38,195 nt of DNA from an uncultured Lachnospiraceae bacterium (GTDB lineage Bacteria > Bacillota > Clostridia > Lachnospirales > Lachnospiraceae): assembly GCA_947588995.1 (NCBI GenBank), contig CANPZI010000026.1, forward strand, positions 1 to 38,195, read 5' to 3'. The position numbers and the translations under genes were made by a program. Shown piece by piece: positions 1-9,342 of this stretch; the first letter of the stretch is position 1, and each line of letters opens with the position of its first letter. The notes under the pieces were generated by a model. The model was not told where the DNA came from and did no database searches. It was given only the letters and a program-made list of their open reading frames with translations.

Positions 1-29
1 CCTGAAACCCTTGATTTTACTGGCTTTCT

Positions 30-1529
30 TTAATCGAGTTGACGCATTGTCGGGAACAGCAGCACATCCCGGATCGCGGGCGAGTTCGTAAGCAGCATCA
101 CCAGCCTGTCGATGCCGTAGCCGATGCCGCCCGTGGGAGGCATACCGATCTCCAGCGCGTTCATGAAATCCTCGTCCGTGGTGTTGGCCTCCTCGTCGCC
201 TGCGGCGAGAGCCGCCTCCTGCGCCTGGAAACGCTCCCTCTGGTCAACAGGGTCATTTAACTCGGAGTAGGCGTTGCACATCTCGCGCCCGGTGATGAAG
301 AGTTCAAAGCGCTCCACATAGTCCGGGTTGTCCGGCTTCTTCTTGGTGAGCGGCGAGATCTCGATCGGGTGATCCATGATAAACGTGGGCTGCACTAAGT
401 GTTCCTCCACGTACTCCTCGAAGAACAGGCTCAGGATATCGCCTTTCTTATGCCTGTCCTCATAGTGGAGTTCCCTCTCGTCGGCCAGCTTCTTCGCCTC
501 CGCGGTATCTTTGACCGCGTCGAAATCCACGCCGGCATATTTTTTCACGGCTTCCACCATCGTCATTCTGGCAAACGGCTTGCCGAGATCGATCATCTCA
601 TCGCCGTAGGGAACGGTGGTCGTGCCACACACTTCTTCAGCCACATGGCGGAAGAGATTCTCGGTCAGTTCCATCATGCCGTAGTAATCGGTGTAAGCCT
701 GATACAGCTCCATCAGGGTGAACTCTGGGTTGTGTCTGGTGTCCAGTCCCTCGTTTCTGAAGACGCGGCCGATCTCATAGACCCGCTCCATGCCGCCGAC
801 GATCAGTCTTTTCAGGTACAGTTCCAGCGAGATGCGGAGTTTCACATCCTCGTCGAGAGCATTGTAATGCGTCTCGAAAGGTCTTGCCGCCGCGCCGCCC
901 GCGTTGGCTACAAGCATGGGCGTCTCTACCTCGAGGAAGCCCTGCGCGTCCAGATAGCGCCTGATGGAGCTGATGATTCTGGAGCGCATCACAAAAGTTT
1001 TCTTCACATCCTCATTCATAATGAGGTCGGTATATCTCTGGCGGTAGCGGATGTCGGTGTTCACCAGCCCATGGTATTTTTCGGGCAGAATCTGCAGACT
1101 TTTCGACAGGAGCGTCACTTTTGCCGCATGAATGGATATCTCACCCGTCTTGGTGGTGAACACTTCTCCCTCAATGCCGACGATATCGCCCACGTCGTAT
1201 TTTTTGAAATCGGCGTAAGGCTCCTCACCGATATTGTCTCTCGCCACATAGGACTGGATATTGCCCTGAAGATCCTGCACATTGCAGAAAGACGCTTTTC
1301 CCATGATGCGTTTGGACATGATGCGGCCCGCTATGGAGACGCTCTTTCCCTCCAGCGCCGCATAGTTGTCTTTGATCTCCTGACTGTGATGCGTCACGTC
1401 GTATCTGGTGATCCGGAAAGGATCCTTGCCGTTCTCCTGCAGCGCCGTAAGTTTTTCCCTTCTCACTTTCAGAAGCTGTTTGATGTCCTGCGTCTGTTGT
1501 CCGTTTCCCTGATTGCGTTCTTCCGCCAT
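30..1529 (-). CDS. lysS: Lysyl-tRNA synthetase (class II)
   Basis: Charges tRNA-Lys with lysine in the cytosol. The 499-residue product has the class II layout. An N-terminal OB-fold anticodon-binding domain (about 65-165) includes GRIMSKRIMGKASFCNVQD. The catalytic domain follows, with motif 2 seen as FRNEGLDTRHNPEFT and motif 3 as GIGYGIDRLVML near the C-terminus. Length is usual for bacterial LysRS. I start at the ATG at 1529 because GGAG lies 6 bases upstream; an in-frame ATG at 1541 has a poorer site. The gene lies 23 bases after greA and is probably co-transcribed with it, a common pairing in Clostridia. The stop is 30 bases from the window edge and no terminator is visible in what remains. 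Confidence 0.97.
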   Translation of the reverse strand: MAEERNQGNGQQTQDIKQLLKVRREKLTALQENGKDPFRITRYDVTHHSQEIKDNYAALEGKSVSIAGRIMSKRIMGKASFCNVQDLQGNIQSYVARDNIGEEPYADFKKYDVGDIVGIEGEVFTTKTGEISIHAAKVTLLSKSLQILPEKYHGLVNTDIRYRQRYTDLIMNEDVKKTFVMRSRIISSIRRYLDAQGFLEVETPMLVANAGGAAARPFETHYNALDEDVKLRISLELYLKRLIVGGMERVYEIGRVFRNEGLDTRHNPEFTLMELYQAYTDYYGMMELTENLFRHVAEEVCGTTTVPYGDEMIDLGKPFARMTMVEAVKKYAGVDFDAVKDTAEAKKLADERELHYEDRHKKGDILSLFFEEYVEEHLVQPTFIMDHPIEISPLTKKKPDNPDYVERFELFITGREMCNAYSELNDPVDQRERFQAQEAALAAGDEEANTTDEDFMNALEIGMPPTGGIGYGIDRLVMLLTNSPAIRDVLLFPTMRQLD

Positions 1530-1552
1530 GTTATTCTCCATTCCGTCAGTTG

Positions 1553-2035
1553 TCAGTTGGATCTCTGGATCTCCAACACTTTATATTTGATCGTTCCGGC
1601 CTGCGTCTCCACTTCCACAGTCTCGCCGACTTTGGCGCCGATCAGCGCCTTGCCCACGGGAGACTCATTGGAGATCTTGCCTTTTAAGCTGTTCGCCTCC
1701 GTGGAGCCGACAATCTTATACTCCATTTCCTCGTTAAATTCCACGTCGAGTATCTTCACGAGGCAGCCGATATTGATCTTCTCCAGATCGACCTCGTCCT
1801 CGATCACCACCTCCGCGTTCTTCAAGATCTTTTCCAGTTCTTCGATCCTGGCCTCTATATCGCGCTGCTCGTCCTTTGCCGCGTCATACTCGGCGTTCTC
1901 GGACAGGTCGCCCTGCTCGCGGGCTTCCTTGATTTTCTGCGCCACCTCTTTGCGCTTAACGACTTTCAGATCGTGCAGTTCGTCTTCGTACTTGCGCAGC
2001 CCCTCATACGTTAAGATATTTTTCTTCTCCTGCAT
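1553..2035 (-). CDS. greA: Transcription elongation factor GreA
   Basis: GreA enters the secondary channel of RNA polymerase and stimulates cleavage of backtracked RNA. The 160-residue protein shows the N-terminal coiled coil carrying the acidic tip ([16 protein letters not shown], about 43-58) and the C-terminal FKBP-like domain ([19 protein letters not shown]). Length and motifs are fully typical. A GGGAG ribosome site precedes the ATG. It sits between an unknown conserved gene upstream and lysS downstream, all leftward, so a greA-lysS operon is likely. Confidence 0.97.
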   Translation of the reverse strand: MQEKKNILTYEGLRKYEDELHDLKVVKRKEVAQKIKEAREQGDLSENAEYDAAKDEQRDIEARIEELEKILKNAEVVIEDEVDLEKINIGCLVKILDVEFNEEMEYKIVGSTEANSLKGKISNESPVGKALIGAKVGETVEVETQAGTIKYKVLEIQRSN

Positions 2036-2085
2036 GGTAAATTCTCCCTTTCCTACATAGTACTGCCGTTTGCACGGAACCCGCG

Positions 2086-2907
2086 CTAATTAACTAATCT
2101 ATCATAACTATTTTTTACCATAGTGTCAAGATGTTTCAACGGGGAAACGTATGGCACCCGCGGCGTCTTGCGGTGCAGCAGAGCCTCTTTCTCCCGCGAG
2201 GAAGTCATATCAAGATAGACTGCCCCGCCGTCCGGTGCAATCTTCGGATAGGCAAACCGCTCTCCGAAATCCAGGATCATACCGCCGCACCGCGCCCTGC
2301 CGCACCGCAGCCCTCTCTCCGTCTCCGCATACGTCTCGACCTGCGGCACCAGCCCGTACTCATAATAGTAGTCGTCCAGACGCTCCCCGATCGCTTCTTG
2401 CACGCCGCCCTCCGTCGTCCCGCAAAAGACAAGCAGGCGGTTGATCCGCGGCAGATAGGGCCGCAGCAGTTCCCACGTCGTCCCCATCTGGCGCTCGCTC
2501 TTATCCGCCTCTCCCAGAAGCACGTCCGCCTCCCCGCAGCGCAAGACAGTCTGGGCCGCATACCGCAAGGTCAGAAAGCCCGCAATCACCTCCAGCGTGC
2601 CGGCCTCCGGCTGCCAGCGTCCGGCATATTCTTCCGTCAGCATCGCCGAGATCTGCGGATGCAGAAAAGTATCGTCCGAACCGCCCGCCATGTCAAACGC
2701 GCGCTCCATCGTCTCCGCAAGCGCCTGCGGGCGCCACGCTTTTTTCCTATAATAAAAAGAGGGGACGGCACAGCCCCGCACGTGTACTTCTTCGCCGCAG
2801 GCGCCAAGGTCCCGCACATTCAGGGACGTCTCCCCGAACAGGTGCTTTTTGGCGGCACGCATCTGTCCCGTCTCTTCCGTCTCCGGATAAAAATAAATGA
2901 TCTCCAT
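2086..2907 (-). CDS. Conserved protein of unknown function (273 aa)
   Basis: I do not recognise a named family. The product is soluble, with no signal peptide or membrane segment. It is rich in Glu, Arg and Tyr. Visible patches include [17 protein letters not shown] near the start, [11 protein letters not shown] around the middle (a beta strand-loop resembling an alpha/beta domain), a [14 protein letters not shown] stretch, and a C-terminal [24 protein letters not shown] tail. The ATG is 47 bases after the dusB stop and the stop is 50 bases before greA, so it is probably in the dusB-greA-lysS transcription unit. The ribosome site is weak (no clear AGGAG), which may mean low or coupled translation. 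Codon use and GC match the neighbours, so it is likely a real gene, not a shadow. Confidence 0.75.
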   Translation of the reverse strand: MEIIYFYPETEETGQMRAAKKHLFGETSLNVRDLGACGEEVHVRGCAVPSFYYRKKAWRPQALAETMERAFDMAGGSDDTFLHPQISAMLTEEYAGRWQPEAGTLEVIAGFLTLRYAAQTVLRCGEADVLLGEADKSERQMGTTWELLRPYLPRINRLLVFCGTTEGGVQEAIGERLDDYYYEYGLVPQVETYAETERGLRCGRARCGGMILDFGERFAYPKIAPDGGAVYLDMTSSREKEALLHRKTPRVPYVSPLKHLDTMVKNSYDRLVN

Positions 2908-2953
2908 GCATCAGTTTATGCGCCGGATGTCCAAACCATGCAGAAAATACGGC

Positions 2954-3931
2954 TTATGCGCCGATGATCTCCGCCAGCCGTTCAATCTCCGCAAAGCTCT
3001 CCGCCATATTCACACTCTGCCTGAGTCTCGCGGAGTTGGGAAGACCTGCCGTATACCAGGATATATGTTTGCGCATCTCGCGGACGCCGGTATACTCTCC
3101 CTTATGTGCCAGCTGCAGCCGCGAATGGCGCAGAATCATCTCCCTGATCTCTTCTCTGCCCGGTTTCGGCAGAGGCGCTTCGCCCCGCAGGCAGGCCGTA
3201 ATCTGCCGAAAAATCCATGGGTTGCCGCGCGCAGCCCGGCCGACCATGACGCCGTCGCAGGCGGTCTCGCGCAGCATCCGCTCCGCACGCATACCGTCCG
3301 TGACGTCCCCGTTGCCGATCACGGGAATCGCAACGTTTTCCTTGACCCGCGCGATAATCTCCCAGTCCGCCTCCCCGGCATAGAACTGTTCTCTCGTCCT
3401 GCCGTGCACAGCCACCGCCGCCGCTCCCGCCTCCTCCGCAATCTTCGCGATCTCCACGGCGTTCACATGCGCGCTGTCGAATCCTTTGCGGATTTTCACG
3501 GTCACAGGCTTGCGAATGGCCCGCGCCACCGCCCGCACGATCTCACCCACCAGCTTCGGTTCCCGCATCAGCGCCGCTCCCTCGCCGTTGTTCACCACTT
3601 TCGGCACAGGGCAGCCCATGTTGAGATCCAGAATGCCGAAAGGTCTCTCCTCGATCCGCTTCGCCATCTCGCTTAAAATCTTCGGGTCGTTTCCAAACAG
3701 CTGCAGGGACACCGCATCCTCATCGGGGTGGATCGCCAGCAGTTCCTCCGTATTTCTATTGTGATAGAAAATCGCCTTGGCGCTGACCATCTCCATGCAG
3801 CACAGCCCCGCGCCCTGCTCCCGGCACAGCAAACGAAAAGGCAGGTCTGTCACGCCTGCCATGGGAGCCAGTATGATGTTATTGTCAAGTGTTACACCGC
3901 CGATGGCAAGCGGATGCAGCAGTTCGCCCAT
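2954..3931 (-). CDS. dusB: tRNA-dihydrouridine synthase (DusB type)
   Basis: FMN-dependent reduction of uridines in the tRNA D-loop region. The 325-residue protein is a TIM barrel starting with the family opening LAPMAGVTDLPFR. It continues with NMGCPVPKVVNNGEGAALM containing the conserved active-site Cys, then VKIRKGFD, HGRTREQFYAGEADW and IPVIGNGDV for FMN/phosphate binding. The C-terminal helical domain carries LRGEAPLPKPGREE and the HISWY motif. I choose the ATG at 3931 (GGAG eight bases upstream) over an in-frame GTG at 3940. It lies 26 bases after the TSCPD gene and is probably co-transcribed with it. Confidence 0.95.
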   Translation of the reverse strand: MGELLHPLAIGGVTLDNNIILAPMAGVTDLPFRLLCREQGAGLCCMEMVSAKAIFYHNRNTEELLAIHPDEDAVSLQLFGNDPKILSEMAKRIEERPFGILDLNMGCPVPKVVNNGEGAALMREPKLVGEIVRAVARAIRKPVTVKIRKGFDSAHVNAVEIAKIAEEAGAAAVAVHGRTREQFYAGEADWEIIARVKENVAIPVIGNGDVTDGMRAERMLRETACDGVMVGRAARGNPWIFRQITACLRGEAPLPKPGREEIREMILRHSRLQLAHKGEYTGVREMRKHISWYTAGLPNSARLRQSVNMAESFAEIERLAEIIGA

Positions 3932-3957
3932 CTTTTCCACTCCGTTCCCGTTCTTTC

Positions 3958-4218
3958 CTACGCCGCGTGCGTCTCGTCATAGGCTTTGCGCACGGCGATC
4001 GCCAGCTGATCCGCACAGGATGTCGGCTTGCGCCCGCAGAGATTACCCCGCAGATAGGACTCGATCTTATCCACCGTCCAGCCGTCCACCAGCTTCGCGA
4101 TCGCTTTCAGGTTGCCGTTGCAGCCTCCCATAAAGCGGATGTTGGTGATGACATCGTCGTTGATGTCGAAGCTGATCACCTGCGCGCAAACCACTTCCGT
4201 CTGATAATCGTAATGCAT
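3958..4218 (-). CDS. TSCPD-domain protein (TIGR03905 type)
   Basis: A small 86-residue protein with the two signatures of this family: FMGGCNGNLKAIAKLVDG around residues 29-46 and LCGRKPTSCADQLAIAV near the C-terminus. The second is the TSCPD motif, here TSCAD. The domain is also found at the C-terminus of some class II ribonucleotide reductases, but the standalone form has no proven function, so none is assigned. Three conserved Cys residues could bind metal, which is inference. A strong AAGGAGG ribosome site precedes the ATG. It sits between birA/DUF1292-like genes and dusB in a leftward run. Confidence 0.88.
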   Translation of the reverse strand: MHYDYQTEVVCAQVISFDINDDVITNIRFMGGCNGNLKAIAKLVDGWTVDKIESYLRGNLCGRKPTSCADQLAIAVRKAYDETHAA

Positions 4219-4249
4219 CCGTGTACCTCCTTATCTTTTCTCTCTAAAC

Positions 4250-4615
4250 TTATTCTATCTCATCCAGCACGCTCCTGTCGTGCAGGATAAACACCCGGTA
4301 GTACAGCTGCAGGGATTCCAGCATCTCCTGTCTGTTCCTGCGGATCTCGCCCACCAGAAGTCCGCTGCCGATCTCGTCATAGAGCAGGTCGTCCTCCGCT
4401 GCGTTCGTCTCCAAAGATACGCTGCCGTCCTCCTCGAAGACGATGGTGAAGATGCCGCCGATCTCCTCGGTGAAGAGTACGCAGATCACGTGCAGCTCCT
4501 CTTTCACGGATTCGGGGATGCCTGCAAACTTTTCATTAAAATAGTATTTCTGCTCATAAGCGTTGGCGCCGCAGAGTACCACTCTGTTGTCTTTTTTCTC
4601 CACATTTTCTTCCAT
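4250..4615 (-). CDS. Small conserved Lachnospiraceae protein, acidic (121 aa)
   Basis: Soluble acidic protein with a distinctive N-terminal block (VVLCGANAYEQKYYFNEKFAGIP), a central LHVICVLFTEEIGGIFTIVFEEDG strand pattern and DEIGSGLLVGEIRRNRQEMLESLQLYY near the end. It resembles a small uncharacterised family I recall from Lachnospiraceae as DUF6145. That name is from memory and unverified. The ATG at 4615 shares its A with the birA TGA stop (TGATG arrangement), so translation is probably coupled to birA. An in-frame GTG three bases earlier is an alternative start. No catalytic motif is seen. Confidence 0.8.
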   Translation of the reverse strand: MEENVEKKDNRVVLCGANAYEQKYYFNEKFAGIPESVKEELHVICVLFTEEIGGIFTIVFEEDGSVSLETNAAEDDLLYDEIGSGLLVGEIRRNRQEMLESLQLYYRVFILHDRSVLDEIE

Positions 4616-5622
4616 CACACATACCCGTACAGGCCGCGCACCGACACCTCGCCCGCGTAGACTTGCACTTTCTCTCCGTTTTCCCTGACGACCAGCAATT
4701 CTCCCCGCTCGTTGATTCCCTGCGAAATGCCCGTATACTCTCCCGCCGGATCGAGCACCCGCACCTCGCCGCCGACACCCTGCAGACGGCTCTGGTAGTT
4801 CTCCCGCAGCCCTGACAGGTCCAGCGTCGCCAGAAATGTCTCATAGTTCTCCTCAAAGCGGGCAAGCACGCTGTCCAGGAGCAATGCCCGCCCGATCCGC
4901 CGCCCCGACTCGATGCTGAGAGAAGTGGTTCTGTCCCGCATCTCCTCGAGGAAATCCTGCGGATCGGCATTGTTGACATTGATGCCGACGCCCATGACGA
5001 CATACTGGATCTCGTTCATCTCCGGCGTCATCGTCATCTCCGTCAGAATGCCGCAGATTTTCTTTCCGTTTACCACGATGTCATTGGGCCATTTGATCTT
5101 TGCCCGAAGACCCGTCGTCTCCTCTACAGCCTCCGCCACGCTGAGCGCGATGACGAGCGTGAGCATGGAAGCCTTGTCCGGCGCAAAATCCGGCCTGATC
5201 ATCAGCGTGAAAGAGAGGGCCGTGCCAGCGAGCGTCTGCCAGCTTCTGCCCCTGCGCCCCTTGCCCGCCGTCTGCACATCCGCCGCCACCAGTGTGCCGT
5301 GAGGCGCACCCGCCTCCGCGAGACGCTTCGCGTCAGTGTTGGTGGAACCTGTCTCCTCGTAATAGTACAGCGTCCGGCCCGCCCACTTCGTGGTGAGACG
5401 GCTCGCGATCTCGCTCTCCGAGAGGATATCTCCCGGGCCTCCTGCCAGCCGATACCCCTTGTGCGGAACGGATTCGATCAGATAGCCCTCTTCTTTCAGC
5501 TGATTGATCACTTTCCAGACCGCAGTCCTCGTAACGCCGAATCTGTCGCATAACTGCTGCCCCGACACATAGTCTCCGCTGTTTCTGAGCAGCGTCAAAA
5601 TATCTGTCTTATCCGTCTTCAT
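4615..5622 (-). CDS. birA: Bifunctional biotin ligase / biotin repressor
   Basis: Attaches biotin to acetyl-CoA carboxylase and other carboxylases, and can repress biotin genes. The 335-residue protein has an N-terminal winged helix (about 5-60, GQQLCDRFGVTRTAVWKVINQLKEEG). The biotin-AMP glycine-rich loop is GRRGRS at 122-127. The catalytic KWPNDIVVNGKKICGILTEM starts at K177. A C-terminal SH3-like domain (about 285-333) completes the repressor-type BirA architecture. It begins one base after the argF stop and overlaps the next gene by one base, so argF-birA-DUF may be one unit. No BirA operator is seen at its own start. Confidence 0.96.
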   Translation of the reverse strand: MKTDKTDILTLLRNSGDYVSGQQLCDRFGVTRTAVWKVINQLKEEGYLIESVPHKGYRLAGGPGDILSESEIASRLTTKWAGRTLYYYEETGSTNTDAKRLAEAGAPHGTLVAADVQTAGKGRRGRSWQTLAGTALSFTLMIRPDFAPDKASMLTLVIALSVAEAVEETTGLRAKIKWPNDIVVNGKKICGILTEMTMTPEMNEIQYVVMGVGINVNNADPQDFLEEMRDRTTSLSIESGRRIGRALLLDSVLARFEENYETFLATLDLSGLRENYQSRLQGVGGEVRVLDPAGEYTGISQGINERGELLVVRENGEKVQVYAGEVSVRGLYGYV

Positions 5623-5623
5623 G

Positions 5624-6622
5624 TCACAGCTTATACTCTCCCAGCGTGACCGCCATCACGGCCTTGATCGTGTGCATACGGTTCTCGGCCTCGTCGAAGA
5701 CAATGGACTGCGGCGACTCAAACACCTCGTCCGTCACCTCCATCTCGTCGATGCCGTACTTCGCGCTGATCTCCCTGCCGATTCCCGTCTTCAGGTCATG
5801 AAAGGCAGGCAGGCAGTGCATGAACACCGCTTTTTCACCCGCATACTCCATCACCAGACGGTTGACCTGATAAGGCATGAGGTCGCGCAGTCTGGTCTTC
5901 CAGACCTCCTCCGGCTCTCCCATGGAGACCCAGACATCCGTGTAGACCACATCCGCGCCCGCTGCGCCGGCAGCCACATCCTCCGTCAGCGTAACGCTTC
6001 CTCCCGTCTCTGCCGCGATCTCCTCACAGGTATGTACCAGATCTTTCTCCGGAAAATACGCACCGGTCGTGCAGGCGGTAAAGTGCATCCCCATCTTGGC
6101 GCAGGCCACCATCAGGGAATTGCCCATATTATAGCGGGCGTCGCCCAGATAGGTCAGCCTGATACCCTGAAGATGTCCAAAATGTTCCCTGATCGTCAAA
6201 AGATCCGCCAGCATCTGGGTTGGATGAAACTCATTGGTCAGGCCGTTCCAGACAGGCACGCCGGCGTACTTCGCCAGTTCCTCCACAATCTCCTGCCCGA
6301 AGCCGCGGTACTCAATCCCTTCATACATACGTCCCAGCACCCGCGCCGTGTCGGCAATGCTCTCTTTTTTGCCGATCTGGGAGCCGGAGGGATCAAGATA
6401 GGTGGTCCCCATGCCCAGATCGTGAGCCGCCACCTCAAAAGAGCAGCGTGTCCTGGTGCTGGTCTTCTCAAAGATCAGCGCCACGTTCCTGCCCCTGTAG
6501 ATATCTGTAGGAATGCCTTTCTTTTTCTTATCTTTCAGATCTGCCGCCACGTCCAGCATGTAGGTAATCTCCTCCGGCGTGAAATCCAGCAGCTTCAAAA
6601 AATGCCGTCCCGTCAAATTCAT
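5624..6622 (-). CDS. argF: Ornithine carbamoyltransferase
   Basis: Makes citrulline from ornithine and carbamoyl phosphate. The 332-residue protein carries the carbamoyl phosphate motif STRTR (55-59), [11 protein letters not shown], the ornithine loop DVWVSMGEP, and HCLP with catalytic C270. The biosynthetic ArgF and catabolic ArcB forms cannot be separated by sequence alone. No arcA or arcC is nearby, so biosynthesis is the simpler reading. AAGGAG precedes the ATG by 7 bases. It is isolated from other arg genes and sits directly upstream of birA. No ARG box or clear promoter was found in the 98 bases before it. Confidence 0.95.
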   Translation of the reverse strand: MNLTGRHFLKLLDFTPEEITYMLDVAADLKDKKKKGIPTDIYRGRNVALIFEKTSTRTRCSFEVAAHDLGMGTTYLDPSGSQIGKKESIADTARVLGRMYEGIEYRGFGQEIVEELAKYAGVPVWNGLTNEFHPTQMLADLLTIREHFGHLQGIRLTYLGDARYNMGNSLMVACAKMGMHFTACTTGAYFPEKDLVHTCEEIAAETGGSVTLTEDVAAGAAGADVVYTDVWVSMGEPEEVWKTRLRDLMPYQVNRLVMEYAGEKAVFMHCLPAFHDLKTGIGREISAKYGIDEMEVTDEVFESPQSIVFDEAENRMHTIKAVMAVTLGEYKL

Positions 6623-6680
6623 AGTGTGTCTCCTTCGCGTCGCCTATTGTCTCCGTGCGCTTTGCCATGATACGCATAAG

Positions 6681-6704
6681 AGGGCGGTTCCCCGGAACCG
6701 CCCT
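6681..6704 (-). terminator. GC-rich hairpin after the SPFH gene
   Basis: A perfect inverted repeat with 11-base arms (AGGGCGGTTCC and its complement) separated by two bases, located 17 bases after the SPFH stop. The following U-tract on the minus strand is poor (CUUAUGCGUAUC). It may be a weak terminator or an mRNA end-stabilising hairpin between the NfeD-SPFH unit and argF. Confidence 0.6.
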
Positions 6705-6720
6705 CAGCACTCGGAATCGT

Positions 6721-7641
6721 CTATTTCCATACTTCTTTCACAGAGGTCGCCAGTCCCGCCAGCCCCTGTATCTCGGAAGGAATGATGATCTTGGTCGCCT
6801 GACCGTCCGCCGCTTTCTCAAATGCCTCGAGGCTCTTGATTTTCAGCACGGCCTCGTCTGCGCCGGCCTCGCGGATCATGCGGATACCGTCCGCGGTAGC
6901 TTTCTGTACTTTCAGGATCGCCTCGGCCTCACCTTCCGCCTCGCGGATCATCTTCTCTTTCTGCGCCTCGGCGCGCAGGATTGCCGACTGCTTCTCCGCC
7001 TCGGCCTCCAGAATCGCGGATTCCTTGTTACCTTCCGCAACCAGCACGGTAGACTTTTTCTCACCCTCCGCTCGCAGGATTGCTTCACGGCGCTCACGCT
7101 CCGCTTTCATCTGCTTCTCCATGGCGTCCTGAATGGCTGCCGGCGGTATAATATTTTTCAGTTCTACACGATTGACCTTGATACCCCAAGGATCCGTCGC
7201 AATATCCAGGGACGCTCTCATCTTCGTGTTGATGACTTCCCTGGAAGTCAGCGTCTGATCCAGTTCCATCTCGCCGATGATGTTGCGCAGCGTGGTGGCC
7301 GTCAGGTTCTCAATCGCCATGATCGGGTTCTCCACGCCGTAGGCGAAAAGTTTCGGATCGGTGATCTGGAAGAACACCACCGTGTCTATTCTCATCGTAA
7401 CGTTATCTTTCGTGATAACCGGCTGCGGCGCGAAATCCACCACCTGCTCTTTCAGGATCACCCGCTTGGCCACCTTGTCGATAAAAGGCACTTTCACGTG
7501 AAGCCCCACCGACCATGTCTGCTGATAGGCGCCCAGACGCTCCACAACGTAGGCATGCGCCTGCGGAACGATCTTGATGCAGGATAACAGAACTACCACA
7601 ATCAAAATTAAAACAATAACCAGTGCCAAAAGTCCACCCAT
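6721..7641 (-). CDS. SPFH/band 7 membrane protein (stomatin/HflK-like)
   Basis: A 306-residue membrane scaffold of the stomatin/prohibitin superfamily. One N-terminal membrane segment (about 4-23) is followed by the band 7 domain (KIVPQAHAYVVERLGAYQQTWSVGLHVKVPF onward, to about 180). A long charged Ala/Glu-rich helix (about 180-260, repeats of AEGE/EAEAEK) predicts coiled coil, and the tail holds IPSEIQGLAGL. Such proteins form oligomeric membrane microdomains, but the substrate is unknown. Its ATG is two bases after the NfeD stop and the two families are a well-known partner pair, so a joint role in membrane organisation or stress is inferred. The ribosome site is AGAGGG. Confidence 0.93.
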   Translation of the reverse strand: MGGLLALVIVLILIVVVLLSCIKIVPQAHAYVVERLGAYQQTWSVGLHVKVPFIDKVAKRVILKEQVVDFAPQPVITKDNVTMRIDTVVFFQITDPKLFAYGVENPIMAIENLTATTLRNIIGEMELDQTLTSREVINTKMRASLDIATDPWGIKVNRVELKNIIPPAAIQDAMEKQMKAERERREAILRAEGEKKSTVLVAEGNKESAILEAEAEKQSAILRAEAQKEKMIREAEGEAEAILKVQKATADGIRMIREAGADEAVLKIKSLEAFEKAADGQATKIIIPSEIQGLAGLATSVKEVWK

Positions 7642-7643
7642 AT

Positions 7644-8093
7644 TTATCCCTCTTTTCTCTCTTCTACGATCAGTTTCACACCGTTGATCGCAAGTACCGT
7701 GGCGACTGTGCCGACCGGGAGTTTTTCACCGTCCGTCCGGGTCCTCGCCGACCACTCCATGCCGCCCACATTGACCTGACCGATCCCCTGGAGGTTGTCA
7801 ATCTCGCTGATCACAATCGCCTGCCGCCCCACAAGGCTCTCCGCATTCGTGCGGACTCTGTCCTTGTTAAAGTACCGGACAGCCAGAGGCCTGGTAAAGA
7901 AGAGGAGCAGGGCGGAAACCAGAAGAAAAAGTACCACCTGCAGAGTAAAGGGCGCGCGGAAAAGTGATGCCACCGTGGCGATGAGCGCTCCGCCCGCAAA
8001 CCAGACGGTCGTCAGCCCCATCGTGAGCAGCTCGATCACGACCAGCACTACGAGCACGACCAACCAGAATACAGTCATGTTTAAACCAGCCAT
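7644..8093 (-). CDS. NfeD-like membrane protein
   Basis: A 149-residue short-form NfeD protein. Hydrophobic segments lie at about 6-30 and 34-68 (likely three helices), followed by an OB-fold (about 85-145: ESLVGRQAIVISEIDNLQGIGQVNVGGMEWSART). The OB-fold is the cytosolic part that contacts SPFH partners in this family. There is no ClpP-class protease domain, so it is the truncated type. The gene precedes the SPFH gene and has its own promoter and a strong AAGGAG ribosome site. Confidence 0.92.
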   Translation of the reverse strand: MAGLNMTVFWLVVLVVLVVIELLTMGLTTVWFAGGALIATVASLFRAPFTLQVVLFLLVSALLLFFTRPLAVRYFNKDRVRTNAESLVGRQAIVISEIDNLQGIGQVNVGGMEWSARTRTDGEKLPVGTVATVLAINGVKLIVEERKEG

Positions 8094-8142
8094 CGACTCC
8101 CACTCCTTCTCTTCTCAGTCTGTCCGTCAAATCCCAACTACT

Positions 8143-8171
8143 ATTTTACTATGCCGGCCAGCCGCTGACAA
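8143..8171 (-). promoter_or_regulatory. Sigma-A type promoter for nfeD-SPFH
   Basis: TTGTCA at 8166-8171, a 17-base spacer and TAAAAT at 8143-8148 on the minus strand. Each hexamer matches the consensus at five of six positions. Transcription should start about 40 bases before the NfeD ATG. Confidence 0.7.
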
Positions 8172-8180
8172 GTGAAATTA

Positions 8181-9260
8181 TTACCAGAACACCTGATTGT
8201 CGATCTGGATGCCGTCATGGTTTCCGGCTCTCCTAAAGTGCGTCGCGCCGCCCACATTCGTCTCGCCGTTGATCGCCGCCTGCGCCGCCTCATAGCAGCC
8301 GTCGGAAATCTGGCCGCTCATATAGACCCGCGCCACCTTGCCGTTTAAGGCCGGCGTAAACTGACCGGAGGCAAAGATCACGCCCGATATCGTGTCCGGA
8401 TACGCGCCGCTTCTGACGCGGTTCATCACTACCGCGCCCACTGCCAGCTTGCCGTTGTATGTCTCGCTGCCGGCCTCACAGTGAATCAGTGACGCCAGAA
8501 GACGCAGATCGTCGCCGCCGACAACGACAGCGCCCTGATTGGCAGTCAGCTTCGCCTGGCGCTCGGCCTCTTCACGCTTCTTAATCGCGACGAGAGTCTC
8601 GCCCGCGTCGATATGAAAATCCACATCCACAAACTCAGCCGGCACGTATCTCGTCTCGTCCTGATATTCCACACTGATCCAGTCGTCGTTGACAAAATCG
8701 ATAATTTCCAGCTCGTCGTCCGCAGTCAGCAGACCGACCACTTCCGCGTCTTCGTCCGGCTCGTCGCGCACGCGCAGAATGTCCGTCTCAATCGTGACGA
8801 TCAGATTGCCCACATCGTCCGCCATCGCTTCGGCCTCCTCGCCGAAGAGAAGATATTCGTCGCTGGCCCAGCCGACCAGATCGCCGCTCTTAAGCCTCGT
8901 CCAGCCGTCCCGACGCTCCAGTATCCTGCCCCCGCAGTCCTTGTACAGCACCCCGACCTTGGCGGAATCCTCGCTGGGTTCCTCCCTGACATTCATCGCG
9001 ACCTGCACGTTCACCATCACCAGGTCGGATTCTTCCTCACTCTCCGCACTGTCGCTGTCTGCCATGCGCGTCAGTTCCTCGATGGCTTTCTCCGCAGTGG
9101 AACCGGCCGACGGATCGATGATCTGCGCTATCCCGACGTTGAGTGAATCGAAATATTCTTTCCGCGCCGACGCTTCGGCGTCCAGACAGGCAAAGCCCGA
9201 AAGCGCCAGACAAAGAATCAGGATTGCCAACAGGGCAGTTATCTTCCTGCCTCTCAGCAT
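8181..9260 (-). CDS. Secreted SH3-SH3-SleB cell wall hydrolase
   Basis: Peptidoglycan hydrolase of the SleB/CwlJ (hydrolase 2) family acting outside the cell. The 359-residue protein has a signal peptide (hydrophobic about 10-25, cleavage near the ALSGFACLDAEAS region). Two bacterial SH3 wall-binding repeats follow (NVQVAMNVREEPSEDSAKVG and TDILRVRDEPDEDAEVVG). The C-terminal catalytic domain starts DDLRLLASLIHCEAGSETYNGKLAVGAVVMNRV, where the Glu of HCEAG is the expected catalytic residue, and ends at residue F-W of the protein. SleB degrades spore cortex, but many Lachnospiraceae homologues are vegetative, so a germination role is not certain. The ATG at 9260 is preferred over GTG at 9266 for GGAGG spacing. 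Confidence 0.9.
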   Translation of the reverse strand: MLRGRKITALLAILILCLALSGFACLDAEASARKEYFDSLNVGIAQIIDPSAGSTAEKAIEELTRMADSDSAESEEESDLVMVNVQVAMNVREEPSEDSAKVGVLYKDCGGRILERRDGWTRLKSGDLVGWASDEYLLFGEEAEAMADDVGNLIVTIETDILRVRDEPDEDAEVVGLLTADDELEIIDFVNDDWISVEYQDETRYVPAEFVDVDFHIDAGETLVAIKKREEAERQAKLTANQGAVVVGGDDLRLLASLIHCEAGSETYNGKLAVGAVVMNRVRSGAYPDTISGVIFASGQFTPALNGKVARVYMSGQISDGCYEAAQAAINGETNVGGATHFRRAGNHDGIQIDNQVFW

Positions 9261-9297
9261 AGACACTATCCTCCATGATTTCGCAAATTATAACATT

Positions 9298-9326
9298 ATT
9301 ATACAAAATTGTTACAAAATTGTTAA
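9298..9326 (-). promoter_or_regulatory. Proximal promoter of the SleB-like gene
   Basis: TTAACA at 9321-9326, a 17-base spacer and a perfect TATAAT at 9298-9303. The spacer is built from two tandem copies of a 12-base AT-rich unit (AACAATTTTGTA). A further TATAAT lies at 9287-9292. Confidence 0.6.
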
Positions 9327-9342
9327 ATCTTAAGTATGGATA

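Noticed and set aside
399..2060. 553-codon rightward frame opposite lysS and greA
   Set aside because: Antisense shadow of two strongly recognised genes; composition (His, Arg, Leu rich) is not protein-like and there is no ribosome site.
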